From Micromonospora saelicesensis (GTDB taxonomy: Bacteria > Actinomycetota > Actinomycetes > Mycobacteriales > Micromonosporaceae), in contig NZ_FMCR01000008.1 in the NCBI RefSeq assembly GCF_900091575.1, forward strand, positions 62,001 through 126,000: DNA of 64,000 nucleotides, in the 5' to 3' direction. Shown here piece by piece: positions 27,807-36,950 of this stretch. The notes under the pieces are model-generated. The model had not been told where the DNA came from. It was given only the letters and a program-made list of their open reading frames with translations, and made no database searches. The position numbers and the translations under genes are program-made. Within the stretch, counting starts at the first letter, position 1; each line of letters starts with the position of its first letter.

Positions 27807-29287
27807 TGGACACCCGGGCTGCCGGCCGGGGTGGCCGGCCGGGGCACCCGAGCAGCGCCGTCGGAGACGGTGTCGGTGCTGGTCAGGCGACTGATCAGGC
27901 CGCCGCCCTCGTCCAGGGCGCGCAGGTAGGAGCGGGCCCAGGCCCGGATGTCGTGCTGGTGCAGGTGGGCGCGCATGGCCCGCATCCGCTGGATGGTGTC
28001 GGCCGGGTCGGCCCGCAGCGCCGCGCGCAGGCCCTGCTTGAGCCCTTCCAGGTCGTGCGGGTTGACCAGGTACGCCTGGGACAGCTCGGCGGCGGTGCCG
28101 GCGAACTCGCTGAGCAGCAGTGCGCCAGTGTCGTCGACCCGGGCGGCCACGTACTCCTTGGCGACCAGGTTCATTCCGTCGCGCAACGGGGTCACCGCCA
28201 TCACGTCGGCGACCCGGTAGAGCGCGGCCAGCTCGGCCCGGTCGAAGGGCTGGGTGAGGTAGTGGATCGCCGGCTCACCGACCCGGCCGAACTCGCCGTT
28301 GATCCGGCCGACCTCGCGTTCGATGCGCTCGCGCAGGATCTGGTACTGGCCGACGCGTTCCCGGCTCGGCATGGCGACCTGCACCAGCACCGTGTCGCGG
28401 ACCTTGACGTCGCCGCTGGCGAGCAACTCGCTGTACGCCTTGAGGCGCTGCTCGATGCCCTTGGTGTAGTCCATCCGGTCCACGCTGAGGACGACCTGCC
28501 GGGGATCGCCGAGGTCCTGACGGAGCCGGTGGGCCCGGGCGGCCACGTCCGGGCGGTCGGCGAGCGCGGCCATCTCGGCGGTGTCGATGGAGACCGGGAA
28601 GGCGCCGATGCGGACGACCCTGTCGTCGATGCCGATCCGCCGGTCGGTGGCCGGCAGCTCCAGCACCCGGGTCACCAACTGGGCGAAGTTGTGCGCGGCC
28701 TGCACCCGCTGGAAGCCGACCAGGTCGGCGCCGAGCATGCCGCGCAGCAGCTCGGCCCGGCGGGGCAGTTGCATGAACAGCTCCGGCGGCGGGAATGGCA
28801 CGTGCAGGAAGAACCCGATGCGCAGGTCGGGGCGGAGCGCGCGCAGCAGGCCGGGGACCAGTTGCAGGTGGTAGTCCTGCACCCAGACCACCCCGCCCGG
28901 CTCGGCCACCTCCGCGGTCGCCTCGGCGAAGCGCTGGTTGACCCGCTGGTACGCCTCCCACCAGCGGCGGTGGTGTTGCGGTTGCTCCACGGAGTCGTGG
29001 TAGAGCGGCCAGAGGGTGGCGTTGGCGAACCCCTCGTAGTGGTCGCGCAGGTCTTCCGAGCTGAGCGCGACGGTGTGCATCCGCACGCCGTCCACGTCCG
29101 GCAGGGCGGGGGCCGGCCCGGTGCCACCGGCCCAGCCGACCCAGGTAGCTGGTGTGTGCCGCAGGAGCGGGTGCAGTGCGCTGACCAGCCCGCCCGGGCT
29201 GCGCCGCCACTCGCAGGCCCCGTCGGGGGCCTGATTGTCGTCGATGGGGAGGCGGTTGGCCACCACCACGAGAGAACTCTGTCGCAT
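27791..29287 (-). CDS. otsA: Trehalose-6-phosphate synthase
   Basis: A 498-residue GT20 enzyme joining glucose from a nucleotide-glucose donor to glucose 6-phosphate to give trehalose 6-phosphate. It has LVVVANRLPID at the N-terminus, the R-R-S-P-G-G-L-V phosphate-binding segment, WVQDYHLQLVPGLLR, FFLHVPFPP, LSVDRMDYTKGIEQRL and TPLRDGMNLVAKEYVA. ATG 29287 places LVVVAN where the family begins; ATG 29296 would add three residues. No phosphatase (OtsB) gene is in the window. Trehalose is an osmo- and desiccation protectant in this group. Confidence 0.94.
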   Translation of the reverse strand: MRQSSLVVVANRLPIDDNQAPDGACEWRRSPGGLVSALHPLLRHTPATWVGWAGGTGPAPALPDVDGVRMHTVALSSEDLRDHYEGFANATLWPLYHDSVEQPQHHRRWWEAYQRVNQRFAEATAEVAEPGGVVWVQDYHLQLVPGLLRALRPDLRIGFFLHVPFPPPELFMQLPRRAELLRGMLGADLVGFQRVQAAHNFAQLVTRVLELPATDRRIGIDDRVVRIGAFPVSIDTAEMAALADRPDVAARAHRLRQDLGDPRQVVLSVDRMDYTKGIEQRLKAYSELLASGDVKVRDTVLVQVAMPSRERVGQYQILRERIEREVGRINGEFGRVGEPAIHYLTQPFDRAELAALYRVADVMAVTPLRDGMNLVAKEYVAARVDDTGALLLSEFAGTAAELSQAYLVNPHDLEGLKQGLRAALRADPADTIQRMRAMRAHLHQHDIRAWARSYLRALDEGGGLISRLTSTDTVSDGAARVPRPATPAGSPGVHQAGG

Positions 29288-29446
29288 CTCGGGCATTCCG
29301 ATCAGCAGAGGACTGACCGCCGCGAGCAAGGAAAAACCGGTCAGTCAGCGGGGGAAGTGACGTTCAGCGGTATTCCTACTGACAGTAAGTTACACCACTG
29401 TTACGCCCCCGGCGGGGCGCTGCTGTCCCGGGATGCGGGCCGGCCT

Positions 29447-30298
29447 TCAGACGACGGCGCCGTTGTCCGGGTCGTCCTCGTCCTCATCGCCGGGGCGCAG
29501 TCGCCAGATGAGAGTGACGAAACCGGCCAGGATGCCGGTGAACCCGAACAGCGTGACCGCGGAGCGGTCGATCGGGAGCAGCCACGGGAAGAGGAACAGC
29601 ACGAACCCGACGACCACTCCGAGCACGCCGATCACCGCGTACTTGCTGACCCGCGGCAGCGGCGGCGGTGGCGGCGGGTGGTAACCCTCGTCGTCCTCGT
29701 CGTCGGGCAGGTCGGCGCCGAAGGTGTCCAACCCGTCCAGCAGCGACGGCTCGTCCGGTCGGGTGCCGCGCCCCACGGAGATCCCGGAGATGTCCGTCGC
29801 GGACGGCAGCCGGCGAACGTCGGTGGCGGTCGGACCGGGTTCGTCGGTGCCGGAGCGGGTCAGCGGTCCGGAGGTCGACTCGTCCCGGTTGTCCCGCTCG
29901 TCCACGTCCTCCGAGGCCGGCCACGGGCGGTCACCGGGCGTGGAGGTGGTGTGGAAGCCCGCCACGATCCGCGCCCACTCGGCGTCGATGTCCGGTTCGT
30001 CGCGAGCGGGTGGCTGCTCCGGAGCGGTCTCGTCGGCGAGCTGGGTCAGGTAGTCCCGGGCGGTGGTCAGGTGCGAGCGGTCGACGTAGAGCCGGTCGAC
30101 CGGGCGGGCCGGCACGGTGGTGGTGCGGGTGACCGGGTTGAGGTCGGCGGAGGGCTGGAGGTAGGCGGCGATCCCGCCGGCGGCCAGCACGTCGAGCAGG
30201 TGCTCACCGACGCGCGGATCGACGTCGCCGACGACGGCGTACTCGTTCGCGTCGAGCCCGTTGTCCCGCCGTCCCCGGCGGGCCCCACCCGCTGACAC
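29447..30298 (-). CDS. Membrane protein with DUF2007-like N-terminus
   Basis: A 283-residue protein. Residues about 18-90 (YAVVGDVDPRVGEHLLDVLA...) resemble the small DUF2007/signal-transducing fold. Residues 95-205 are acidic and disordered. A polyproline run (PPPPPP) precedes two membrane helices (about 215-262), and the tail is strongly acidic. AAGGGGG precedes GTG 30298. Homologs are actinobacterial membrane proteins of unknown function (from memory). The family call for the N-terminus is tentative. Confidence 0.72.
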   Translation of the reverse strand: MSAGGARRGRRDNGLDANEYAVVGDVDPRVGEHLLDVLAAGGIAAYLQPSADLNPVTRTTTVPARPVDRLYVDRSHLTTARDYLTQLADETAPEQPPARDEPDIDAEWARIVAGFHTTSTPGDRPWPASEDVDERDNRDESTSGPLTRSGTDEPGPTATDVRRLPSATDISGISVGRGTRPDEPSLLDGLDTFGADLPDDEDDEGYHPPPPPPLPRVSKYAVIGVLGVVVGFVLFLFPWLLPIDRSAVTLFGFTGILAGFVTLIWRLRPGDEDEDDPDNGAVV

Positions 30299-30620
30299 CC
30301 GGACATCCCCCTTAACGCGCCTGCCGGCGCGGCCGCCGCTGCCCTTCGGCGCCCGTCCGCACGCCGTGCTCTGAATCGTGACACGTCAGGGCATGGTTCC
30401 GGGAGTGCGTTGTGTCGCGTCTTCCAAAGTCACGGCTGCTCCCGCAGGTCGCGGCGCGGCTCCTTTGTCCGTTCTTGCGCGACAAGTGCGATCTCGGTGA
30501 TCGCGGACGGCGATGCCTCGGCCCCCGAACGTCGTCCGTTGTGGTGAGAGCGCTCGCTTCGTAGGCTCGTCGGCGACGACGGCTGGCGCTGTCGCGGGCA
30601 CACCACGGGAAAGGACGCCG
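30299..30620. other. Divergent intergenic region, 322 bp
   Basis: No coding gene seen. For the rightward acyltransferase, TTGTGG (30539-30544) and TAGGCT (30562-30567) are 17 bp apart and could be its -35/-10. GGAAAGGA (30608-30615) is its ribosome binding site. The leftward membrane gene must also start here, but I found no clear box for it. Confidence 0.45.
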
Positions 30621-31313
30621 GTGCTCTACTGGCTGCTGAAGTACGTCATCCTCGGTCCGCTGCTCAAGCTGATCTTCCGCCCGCAGGTGGAGGGCCTGCA
30701 CAACGTGCCGGCGACCGGCCCGGTGATCCTGGCGAGCAACCACCTCTCCTTCTCCGACTCGATCTTCACACCGTTGATCACCGCCCGGAAGGTCACCTTC
30801 GTCGCCAAGGCCGAGTACTTCACCGGCAAGGGGATCAAGGGCTGGCTGACCAAGATGTTCTTCGTCGGCACCGGCACGATTCCGGTGGACCGCTCCGGTG
30901 GCCGGGCCGCGCGCGCCGCCCTGGACACCCAGTTGCAGGTGCTGCGGGCCGGGGGAGTGGCCGGCATCTACCCCGAGGGCACCCGCTCCCCGGACGGGAG
31001 GCTCTACCGGGGCAAGACCGGTGTGGCCCGGCTCGCCCTGGAGAGCGGCGCGGTGGTGGTGCCGGTGGCGATGCTCAACGCCGACGAGATCCAGCCGCCG
31101 GGCAAGCTCATTCCCAAGATCGACCGAGTGAAGATCCGGTTCGGGGCGCCGCTGGATTTCGCCCGCTACGCCGGGCTGGTCGGCGACCGGTTCGTCGAGC
31201 GCGCGGTCACCGACGAGATCATGTACGAGTTGATGGAGCTCTCCGGTCGGGAGTACGTGGACGTCTACGCCCAGAAGCTCAAGCAGCCCGTACCGACGCC
31301 GCTGGCCGCCTGA
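30621..31313 (+). CDS. 1-acyl-sn-glycerol-3-phosphate acyltransferase (PlsC family)
   Basis: A 230-residue acyltransferase with an N-terminal membrane-associating helix (WLLKYVILGPLLKLIF), the catalytic NHLSFSD (Hx4D), YPEGTRSPDGRLYRGKTG, and a C-terminal GREYVDVYA motif. It corresponds to Rv2182c by position. It acylates a lysophospholipid or glycolipid precursor at the inner membrane. Start is GTG 30621 after GGAAAGGA. It is clearly paralogous to the gene at 13899-14561. Confidence 0.88.
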   Translation: MLYWLLKYVILGPLLKLIFRPQVEGLHNVPATGPVILASNHLSFSDSIFTPLITARKVTFVAKAEYFTGKGIKGWLTKMFFVGTGTIPVDRSGGRAARAALDTQLQVLRAGGVAGIYPEGTRSPDGRLYRGKTGVARLALESGAVVVPVAMLNADEIQPPGKLIPKIDRVKIRFGAPLDFARYAGLVGDRFVERAVTDEIMYELMELSGREYVDVYAQKLKQPVPTPLAA

Positions 31314-31316
31314 GCC

Positions 31317-31342
31317 ACCGCCGGGCCGGCCCGGTCGGCGGT
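31317..31342. terminator. Hairpin between convergent acyltransferase and cyclase-ATPase
   Basis: ACCGCCG (31317-31323) pairs with CGGCGGT (31336-31342), enclosing a GC-rich inner loop. It touches the stop of the minus-strand gene. Confidence 0.5.
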
Positions 31343-34300
31343 CAGGGCAGGTGGAGCAGGGCGGGAGCGTGGTGACGGGTGGCGAAGTCGTGCAGGCGGG
31401 CGCGGGTCGCCGCGGCGGCGGGTGGGTCGGTCTCGGCCAGCGGGCCGATGGCCAGCGCCAGCGTGATGATCTCGTCGGTCACGTCGGTCATCCGGGCGTA
31501 GCTCTCCGCCGCCGAGCGCAGCAGGTTCGCCGCGGTCGAGGCGTCCCCGGCGTGCCGGGCCAACGTGGCGTCGGCGACCTGACCGGCCGCGTGAGCCCAC
31601 GGGGTCATCCGGGGCGCCCGGTCGAGCAGTTGCCGGACCAGCCGGGCCGCGTCCGCGCCGAGCACCCCGGCGACGTGCCCGACGGCCGGCACCCACTCCG
31701 CGAACGGAATCATCCGGGTCCGTTGCCAGTCCTCGTCCAGCTCGGTGAGCAGCGCCATCGCCTCGTCACGGCGGCCCTGCACCGCCCGGCAGAGGGCGGC
31801 GTGCGCCAGGGTGGAGCGCAGCACCCGGTGGAAGCCGGTGCGCCGCGCCGCGACCAGCGCCTGCTCGACCAGATCCCCACCCCTCGCGGCCGGCCCCGCA
31901 GTTTCGTCGGGCCGGTCGGGGCCGACCAGCTCGGCTCCGGCCAGCCCGCGCATCCAACCCGAGACCGCCACGATGTGCAGATCCCACTCGGAGGTCGGCC
32001 GTCGGGTCGACTCCGCCGCCATCTCCAGCGCCGCCGTCCAGTCAGCCGCGTAGTACGACCGCGCCCACTGGTCGGCGAAGCTGGTGGCCAGGCTGTGCTC
32101 GCCGCCCAGGTCGAGGGTGAGCTGCTCGTCGACCAACCGGGCCGAGCCGGCCAGGTCGCCCTCCTCCTGCAACGCCCAGGCCAGGTTCTGCACCGCCCGG
32201 CGCCGACTGGTCAGCCGCTCCACCCGGCAGTGCTCGGTCACCTCCGCCAACTCAGGGAACGCCGAGGCGGAGCCGGCCAGGTAGCGCGCCACGGCCAGGG
32301 TGATCCGCGCGTTGGCCTGGACCTCGCGCAGCTGGAGCCGCTCGGCGAGGGACGCTGCCGCCCGCGCTGCGGTGCACGCCGGCTCGGTTTCCGCGTTGAG
32401 CATGTGCACGCGGGCCAGCTCCAGCAGGGCGCTCGCCTTCTCCTGGCTGTCCGGTAGGTCGCCGTAGATGCCGATCGCCTGGTCCAGGCAGTGCAGGGTC
32501 GCCGACCGGTCGGCCCGACTCCAGGCGGCGGTGGCGAGCAGCGTCCAGGCGCGCGCCGCCCCCGTCCGGTCGCCGCTCGTGGTGAGCCGCTCGGCCAGCC
32601 GGGTGAGGGTGTCCGTGCCCCCCGCCACCAGGAAGGCGTCCCCGTCCCGATAGAACGCCAGCTCGGCGTCGAACAGCTCCAGCGCCGGGTCCGGCCCGAC
32701 GTCCAGGGCCAGCGCCCGGCCGACCAGCGCGGCGGCGGTGTCCAGCGCGTGCAGCTCGTACGCGCGGCGGGCCGCCCGGTGCAGCGCGGCCCGCGCCGAC
32801 GGGGCGTAGGGGGCGGTGTCCAGCCCGACCGTCCGGGCGATCTCGTGGGCCGCCCAGCGATGGTTGGCCAGCACCTCGGCCAGGTCGTACTGCCGGCCGT
32901 CGGTGAGCTGTGCCATCCAGTCGGCGGTGCGTTGGTGGCGCAGCACCCGTTCGGCCCTGGGCAGCCGCTGGTAGCAGACGTCGCGCACCAGGATGTGCCG
33001 GAACCGGTACTCGGACTGACCGGGCATCGTCGACGTGCTCTGCTCGTACACCAGGTCGCGACGTTGCAGGCGGTCCAGCGCACGCTCCACCCACTCCACC
33101 GGCCGACCCAACGCCATCGCCACCGGCGCGGCCCAGAACACCACGCCGACCACGGCGGCGGCCTGGAGCACCGCCCGGTCGGCCGGGTCCAGCAGGTCGA
33201 GCCGGTTGGCGATGACCGCCTGCACGGTGCGGGGCATCTCCGCGCCACCGTCGAGGTCGGGGCGGGCGGCCGAACCGACGGCGTCGAGCAGGCCGCCGTC
33301 CAGCAGCATCCGGGCGTACTCCTGGGCGTAGAGCGGGTTGCCGTCGGCGAACTCGATCAGCGGGGTACGCGAGCTGGACGGCAGCGTCGCCTGCCCGAGG
33401 AGCAGCGAGTAGAGCGTGTCGATGTCGGTGTCGTGCATCGGCGGCACCGAGATGGACATCGCGCCACTGATCGTGCCGGTCCAGGCCGGGTGCCGTTCCC
33501 GCAGCTCCGGCCGGGCGGTTGCGACGACCAGCAGCGGTACGCCGCGCGCTGACGCGCCCAACTGCTCGACGAAGGCGAGCATCGCCTGATCCGCCCAGTG
33601 CATGTCCTCGAAGACCAGCACGGTCGGGCCGGCGGTCGCCAGGGCGAGCAGGAACCGCCGCCAGGCGGCCTCGGTCTCGCCGGGGGTGAGCCGTTCGCCG
33701 GGTACACCGATCAGCGGCCCGAGCGCCTCGGCCAACCGGGTTGCGTGCGGGTCGGCGAGTTGCCCCAGCCGGGCCCGCAGCCGCTCGCGCAGCGCGACTG
33801 GGCCGTCGACCTCCGGCACGCCCACCCAGGTCTTCACGATGTCCGACAGCGCTGCCCAGGTGACGTTCTCGCCGAACGGCGGGCACTGCCCGACGAGCCA
33901 GGTGATCGGTGGGCCGGGCAGGCTGCCGGCGTGCCGGGCCAGCTCCCGCAGCAGCCGGCTCTTGCCCACACCGGCCGGGCCGAACACCGTCACCAACTGG
34001 GAGGTCCGCTCGGTCACCATCCGGTGCAGCGCGTTGACCAGCAGGCCGCGCTCGTGTTCCCGGTCCACCATCGGAGTCAGCTCGGCGCCGCGCGGGTCCC
34101 GATGTGGTCGCACCTGGACGGCCAGCCAGATCCGGCTCACCGCGGACCGGCCGCGCAGGGTGACCGGTGGCTGGTCGGCGTACTCCATCTCGTGTCGGGT
34201 GGCCGACCAGGTGCTCTCGTCGACGACGACACCGCCCGGTGGGGCGAAGCCTTGTAGGCGGGAGGCCGTGTTGACCACGTCTCCGGTCACGAAGGCCTGC

Positions 34301-34914
34301 CCACCGTCGCGGGTGGCGGAGAGGTCGACCAGGGCCTCGCCGGTCGCGATGCCGACCCGGAAGCTCAGCGGCGGCTGCGGACCGGCGGGCTGGCGGGCCA
34401 GGTTCCGTTGCAGCTCCAGGCCGGCGCGGACGCACCGCAACGCGTCGTTGTCGGTGGCCACCGGCGCGCCGAACAGCGCCATCGCCGCGTCGCCGATGTA
34501 CTTCTCGACCACCCCGCCGTACTGGTGCACGATCCGGCGCACCGTGGCGAAGTAGGTCTGCTGCAGGCTGCGGGCCTGCTCCGGGTCGGCCCGCTCCGCG
34601 TAGCTGGTGAAGTCCACGATGTCGACGAAGAGCACGCTGACCTGACGCCGGTCCTCCTGCACCGCGACTGCGTGGTCCCGCAGCGGTTGACCGCAGCTGG
34701 TGCAGAAGTTGACCTCGGTGCTGTTGGCGTGCCCGCAGTGCGCACAGTTGACCCCGAGCGGCTGGCCACACCCGCCGCAGAAGCGGTCGTCCGGCCCGGC
34801 CGCGCGTGCGCAGTGTCCACACTTGAGGTCGATGTTCAGCTCCGTGGGCAAGAGAGGCCAGTATCGCGGCCGGTCGGCCAGTCGGGTACCCGACGTGCGG
34901 ACGGGCAACGGCAT
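31342..34914 (-). CDS. Adenylate cyclase domain - AAA ATPase - TPR-like signalling protein
   Basis: A 1190-residue protein. Two zinc ribbons come first (CGHCARAAG...FCGGC about 33-50; CAHCGHANS...FCTSC about 57-74). A class III nucleotide cyclase domain follows (about 87-265) with metal-binding VDIVDFTS and YIGDAAMALFG and the GDVVNTASRLQ motif. An AAA_16 STAND-type ATPase has Walker A GPAGVGKS (Lys near 318) and Walker B LVFEDMHWADQ. The C-terminal half (about 600-1190) is helical, TPR-like. This resembles mycobacterial cyclase-ATPase proteins, but without a C-terminal LuxR HTH. Likely output is cAMP controlled by NTP-driven assembly. It lies near a Crp/Fnr gene. Confidence 0.9.
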   Translation of the reverse strand: MPLPVRTSGTRLADRPRYWPLLPTELNIDLKCGHCARAAGPDDRFCGGCGQPLGVNCAHCGHANSTEVNFCTSCGQPLRDHAVAVQEDRRQVSVLFVDIVDFTSYAERADPEQARSLQQTYFATVRRIVHQYGGVVEKYIGDAAMALFGAPVATDNDALRCVRAGLELQRNLARQPAGPQPPLSFRVGIATGEALVDLSATRDGGQAFVTGDVVNTASRLQGFAPPGGVVVDESTWSATRHEMEYADQPPVTLRGRSAVSRIWLAVQVRPHRDPRGAELTPMVDREHERGLLVNALHRMVTERTSQLVTVFGPAGVGKSRLLRELARHAGSLPGPPITWLVGQCPPFGENVTWAALSDIVKTWVGVPEVDGPVALRERLRARLGQLADPHATRLAEALGPLIGVPGERLTPGETEAAWRRFLLALATAGPTVLVFEDMHWADQAMLAFVEQLGASARGVPLLVVATARPELRERHPAWTGTISGAMSISVPPMHDTDIDTLYSLLLGQATLPSSSRTPLIEFADGNPLYAQEYARMLLDGGLLDAVGSAARPDLDGGAEMPRTVQAVIANRLDLLDPADRAVLQAAAVVGVVFWAAPVAMALGRPVEWVERALDRLQRRDLVYEQSTSTMPGQSEYRFRHILVRDVCYQRLPRAERVLRHQRTADWMAQLTDGRQYDLAEVLANHRWAAHEIARTVGLDTAPYAPSARAALHRAARRAYELHALDTAAALVGRALALDVGPDPALELFDAELAFYRDGDAFLVAGGTDTLTRLAERLTTSGDRTGAARAWTLLATAAWSRADRSATLHCLDQAIGIYGDLPDSQEKASALLELARVHMLNAETEPACTAARAAASLAERLQLREVQANARITLAVARYLAGSASAFPELAEVTEHCRVERLTSRRRAVQNLAWALQEEGDLAGSARLVDEQLTLDLGGEHSLATSFADQWARSYYAADWTAALEMAAESTRRPTSEWDLHIVAVSGWMRGLAGAELVGPDRPDETAGPAARGGDLVEQALVAARRTGFHRVLRSTLAHAALCRAVQGRRDEAMALLTELDEDWQRTRMIPFAEWVPAVGHVAGVLGADAARLVRQLLDRAPRMTPWAHAAGQVADATLARHAGDASTAANLLRSAAESYARMTDVTDEIITLALAIGPLAETDPPAAAATRARLHDFATRHHAPALLHLP

Positions 34915-34969
34915 CGATCGGTCGGGGTTAGTGTTCCGTACCAGGAAGTTTCATGTCAGGGAGAGTGCC

Positions 34970-35227
34970 GTGCAGGTACGACTGTCCGCCTCGTGGACCG
35001 ATCCGGGTGGCACGCTGTGGGCGCCGGGCGACACGATCGACGTCGATGCGGTCACTCTCGCCGAACTGGAGGAGCAGGGCATGGTGGAAGAGCCTGAGGG
35101 TCAGTCGGGCGGGTCGGGGGAGACCACGACCACCTCGTCGAGCACGTCCACGGCTGGTAAGCCGACCGATCCGAAGAAGATCGGGCCGGGGCCGGGTGCG
35201 CCGCCGGCCGACAGCACGGAGAACTGA
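34970..35227 (+). CDS. Small acidic hypothetical protein
   Basis: An 85-residue protein. A compact N-terminal half (VQVRLSASWTDPGGTLWAPGDTIDVDAVTLAELEEQGMVEEP) resembles a tiny beta-barrel. A Ser/Thr/Pro/Gly-rich tail follows. AGGGAG (34958-34963) is six bases before GTG 34970. I do not recognise the family. The N-terminal pattern, a charged segment ending with a helix and a short acidic turn, is like phage-head-type small domains (weak similarity by eye only). A strong terminator follows. Confidence 0.65.
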   Translation: MQVRLSASWTDPGGTLWAPGDTIDVDAVTLAELEEQGMVEEPEGQSGGSGETTTTSSSTSTAGKPTDPKKIGPGPGAPPADSTEN

Positions 35228-35232
35228 TCGCC

Positions 35233-35273
35233 CGAGTGCGGTCGGCGGGCCATCGGCCCACCGGCCGCACTCG
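35233..35273 (+). terminator. Intrinsic terminator after the small acidic gene
   Basis: A near-perfect hairpin: CGAGTGCGG (35233-35241) pairs with CCGCACTCG (35265-35273), extended inward to a 3-nt loop with one mismatch and one wobble, followed by TCTGTCC. Confidence 0.8.
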
Positions 35274-35412
35274 TCTGTCCTGCATGTTCGCTGATGCCGG
35301 TTGCCAGTGGCGGCCGGCATCAGCCGTGGGTGCGGGTGGGCCGATCGGCGACCGGCGACGGACGTCCACACCGGAGGTCAGGTGGGGGACGAGGCCGGCA
35401 CGGGCCGGTCGG

Positions 35413-36105
35413 TCAGCGGTCGGCCATGCCGGCGCGGCGGCGCAGCGCGGCCACGTCGGTCACCACGATCCGGCGGCCCTCGGTGCGCAGCCAGCCACGG
35501 CTGGCGAACGAGCCGATCGCCTGGTTGACGCTCTGCCGGGAACCACCGGCCATCTCGGCCAGTTGACTCTGGTTGAGCTCGATCGTGATCATCGGTGCCT
35601 GGCTCTCGCCGGCCAACCGCACCAGCGTCTTGGCCACCCGACCGGGCAGGTCGAGGAAGACGTGGTCGGCGTTCTGCTCGGTGAGCCGGCGGATCAGCCC
35701 GCCCAGTGAGCGCATCACGGCGTCCAGGATGCGGGGGTTGGAGTGCACCAACTCCATGAACGCGCCACGAGAGAGCGCGAGCGCCGCGCAGTCCTCGATG
35801 GCCTCCGCCGAGGCGGACCGGGTGGACGCGTCGAGCAGGGAGACCTCGCCGAGCACGTCCGGTGGACGGATAACCGACAGCACGGCCCGCTCGCCGGTGG
35901 GTGCGGTGCGAAAGACCGCCACGGCGCCGCGGCGCAGCACGATCAGGGACTCGCCGGGGTCGTTCTCCACGAAGAGCAGTTGGCCCTTGCGGTAGGTGCG
36001 TGGAACGGCGGCGGCGATGACACGCTGCCGCACCTCGGGCTCCAGCCCGGCGAACATCTCGACACCCGTGAGCGCGTCACCCGGCTCCGGCAGGCGAACC
36101 TCCAC
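35413..36105 (-). CDS. Crp/Fnr family transcriptional regulator
   Basis: A 230-residue regulator with a cyclic-nucleotide-binding fold (about 12-130) and a Crp-type winged helix (about 150-225: LNQSQLAEMAGGSRQSVNQAIGSF). In the nucleotide pocket, the phosphate-binding segment reads VLGEVSLLDASTRSASAEA. The G-E and R-(S)-A pattern is close to cAMP binders, so cAMP response is plausible. The start is GTG 36105 after a GGGGAGGGG stretch. It is separated by one small gene from a large cyclase-domain protein, but a functional link is only inference. Confidence 0.9.
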   Translation of the reverse strand: MEVRLPEPGDALTGVEMFAGLEPEVRQRVIAAAVPRTYRKGQLLFVENDPGESLIVLRRGAVAVFRTAPTGERAVLSVIRPPDVLGEVSLLDASTRSASAEAIEDCAALALSRGAFMELVHSNPRILDAVMRSLGGLIRRLTEQNADHVFLDLPGRVAKTLVRLAGESQAPMITIELNQSQLAEMAGGSRQSVNQAIGSFASRGWLRTEGRRIVVTDVAALRRRAGMADR

Positions 36106-36261
36106 GGCCCAACCCCTCCCCCGGTCATGGACCACAACTCGCTCACCGGGCGAACCTGATGGGCCCCGACAAGGTGAACTGACACCGATTCGGCGTCCGG
36201 TAGCGGTACACATCAGATCATGACGGTCCGGTCGCTTGCTGTACACCCCTCGAAGCACTTC

Positions 36262-36274
36262 CGTGACCGTCACG
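36262..36274. promoter_or_regulatory. Palindrome CGTGACCGTCACG in crp/exoribonuclease divergent region
   Basis: A perfect 6+1+6 palindrome in the 269-bp gap between the divergent Crp/Fnr and exoribonuclease genes. The GTGA and TCAC half-sites are Crp-like but too close together for the usual TGTGA-N6-TCACA spacing. Confidence 0.3.
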
Positions 36275-36374
36275 AGCTGCGACGTGCCGTTCACGAGGTG
36301 TCATCGTGGCTCGGTCGGCCTCCGGACGGGCCCCGCCGGGCGCGGCCGTACGGCAGTGGGCGAGGATGCCCGGA

Positions 36375-36872
36375 ATGGTCTACCGCTACTTCTACGACTG
36401 CGAGTTCATCGAGGACGGCACGACCGTCGACCTCGTCTCGATCGGTGTCGTCGACGAGTACGGCCGCGAGTTCTACGCGGTCTCCACCGAGTTCGACGAC
36501 TCCCGCGCCGTGCCCTGGGTCCGACGCAACGTGCTGGACAAGCTGCCCTCCCCGGCGGACCGGGCCTGGCGCTCGCGTGAGCGCATCCGCGACGACCTGT
36601 ACGACTTCCTGATGGAGCCGATCCGGGACCGGCCGGGGGAGCAGCTGGAGCTGTGGGCCTGGTTCGCCGCGTACGACCACGTGGTGCTCGCCCAGCTCTG
36701 GGGTGCGATGCCGGCGCTGCCCCGGGAGATTCCCCGCTACACCAAGGAGCTGCGGCAGCTCTGGGACGACCGGGGCCGGCCGCCCCTGCCGGACGCGGAC
36801 GCGGCCCGGCACGATGCTCTGGTCGATGCCCGGCACAATCTGGCCCGCTGGCGGGCGATGACCGCCCGCTGA
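36375..36872 (+). CDS. 3'-5' exoribonuclease (Rv2179c type)
   Basis: A 165-residue DEDD-superfamily exoribonuclease annotated in databases as polyadenylate-specific exoribonuclease AS. It begins MVYRYFYDCEFIEDG with the catalytic D-x-E pair (YDCEF), followed by WAWFAAYDHVVLAQLWG and HDALVDARHNLARWR (the DEDDh His and Asp). Its length matches Rv2179c. ATG 36375 was preferred to ATG 36366 because GAGGA lies at better spacing and the family starts at MVYRY. It probably trims RNA 3' ends. Confidence 0.88.
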   Translation: MVYRYFYDCEFIEDGTTVDLVSIGVVDEYGREFYAVSTEFDDSRAVPWVRRNVLDKLPSPADRAWRSRERIRDDLYDFLMEPIRDRPGEQLELWAWFAAYDHVVLAQLWGAMPALPREIPRYTKELRQLWDDRGRPPLPDADAARHDALVDARHNLARWRAMTAR

Positions 36873-36950
36873 GTGGTGGCCGCTCCACCGTAGGTTTGAC
36901 CGGTTCTGTCCCGGGCAACGGTTCGACCAGCCGAGCCGAGGGAGATTGCC

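Noticed and set aside
27806-30295. 829-codon plus-strand frame over otsA and the membrane gene
   Set aside because: Antisense shadow of otsA; Val/Gly/His-rich with no motif.
32252-34822. 856-codon alternative frame inside the cyclase-ATPase gene
   Set aside because: Same region encodes a complete zinc-ribbon, cyclase and ATPase protein in the other frame; the alternative is Arg-rich without motifs.
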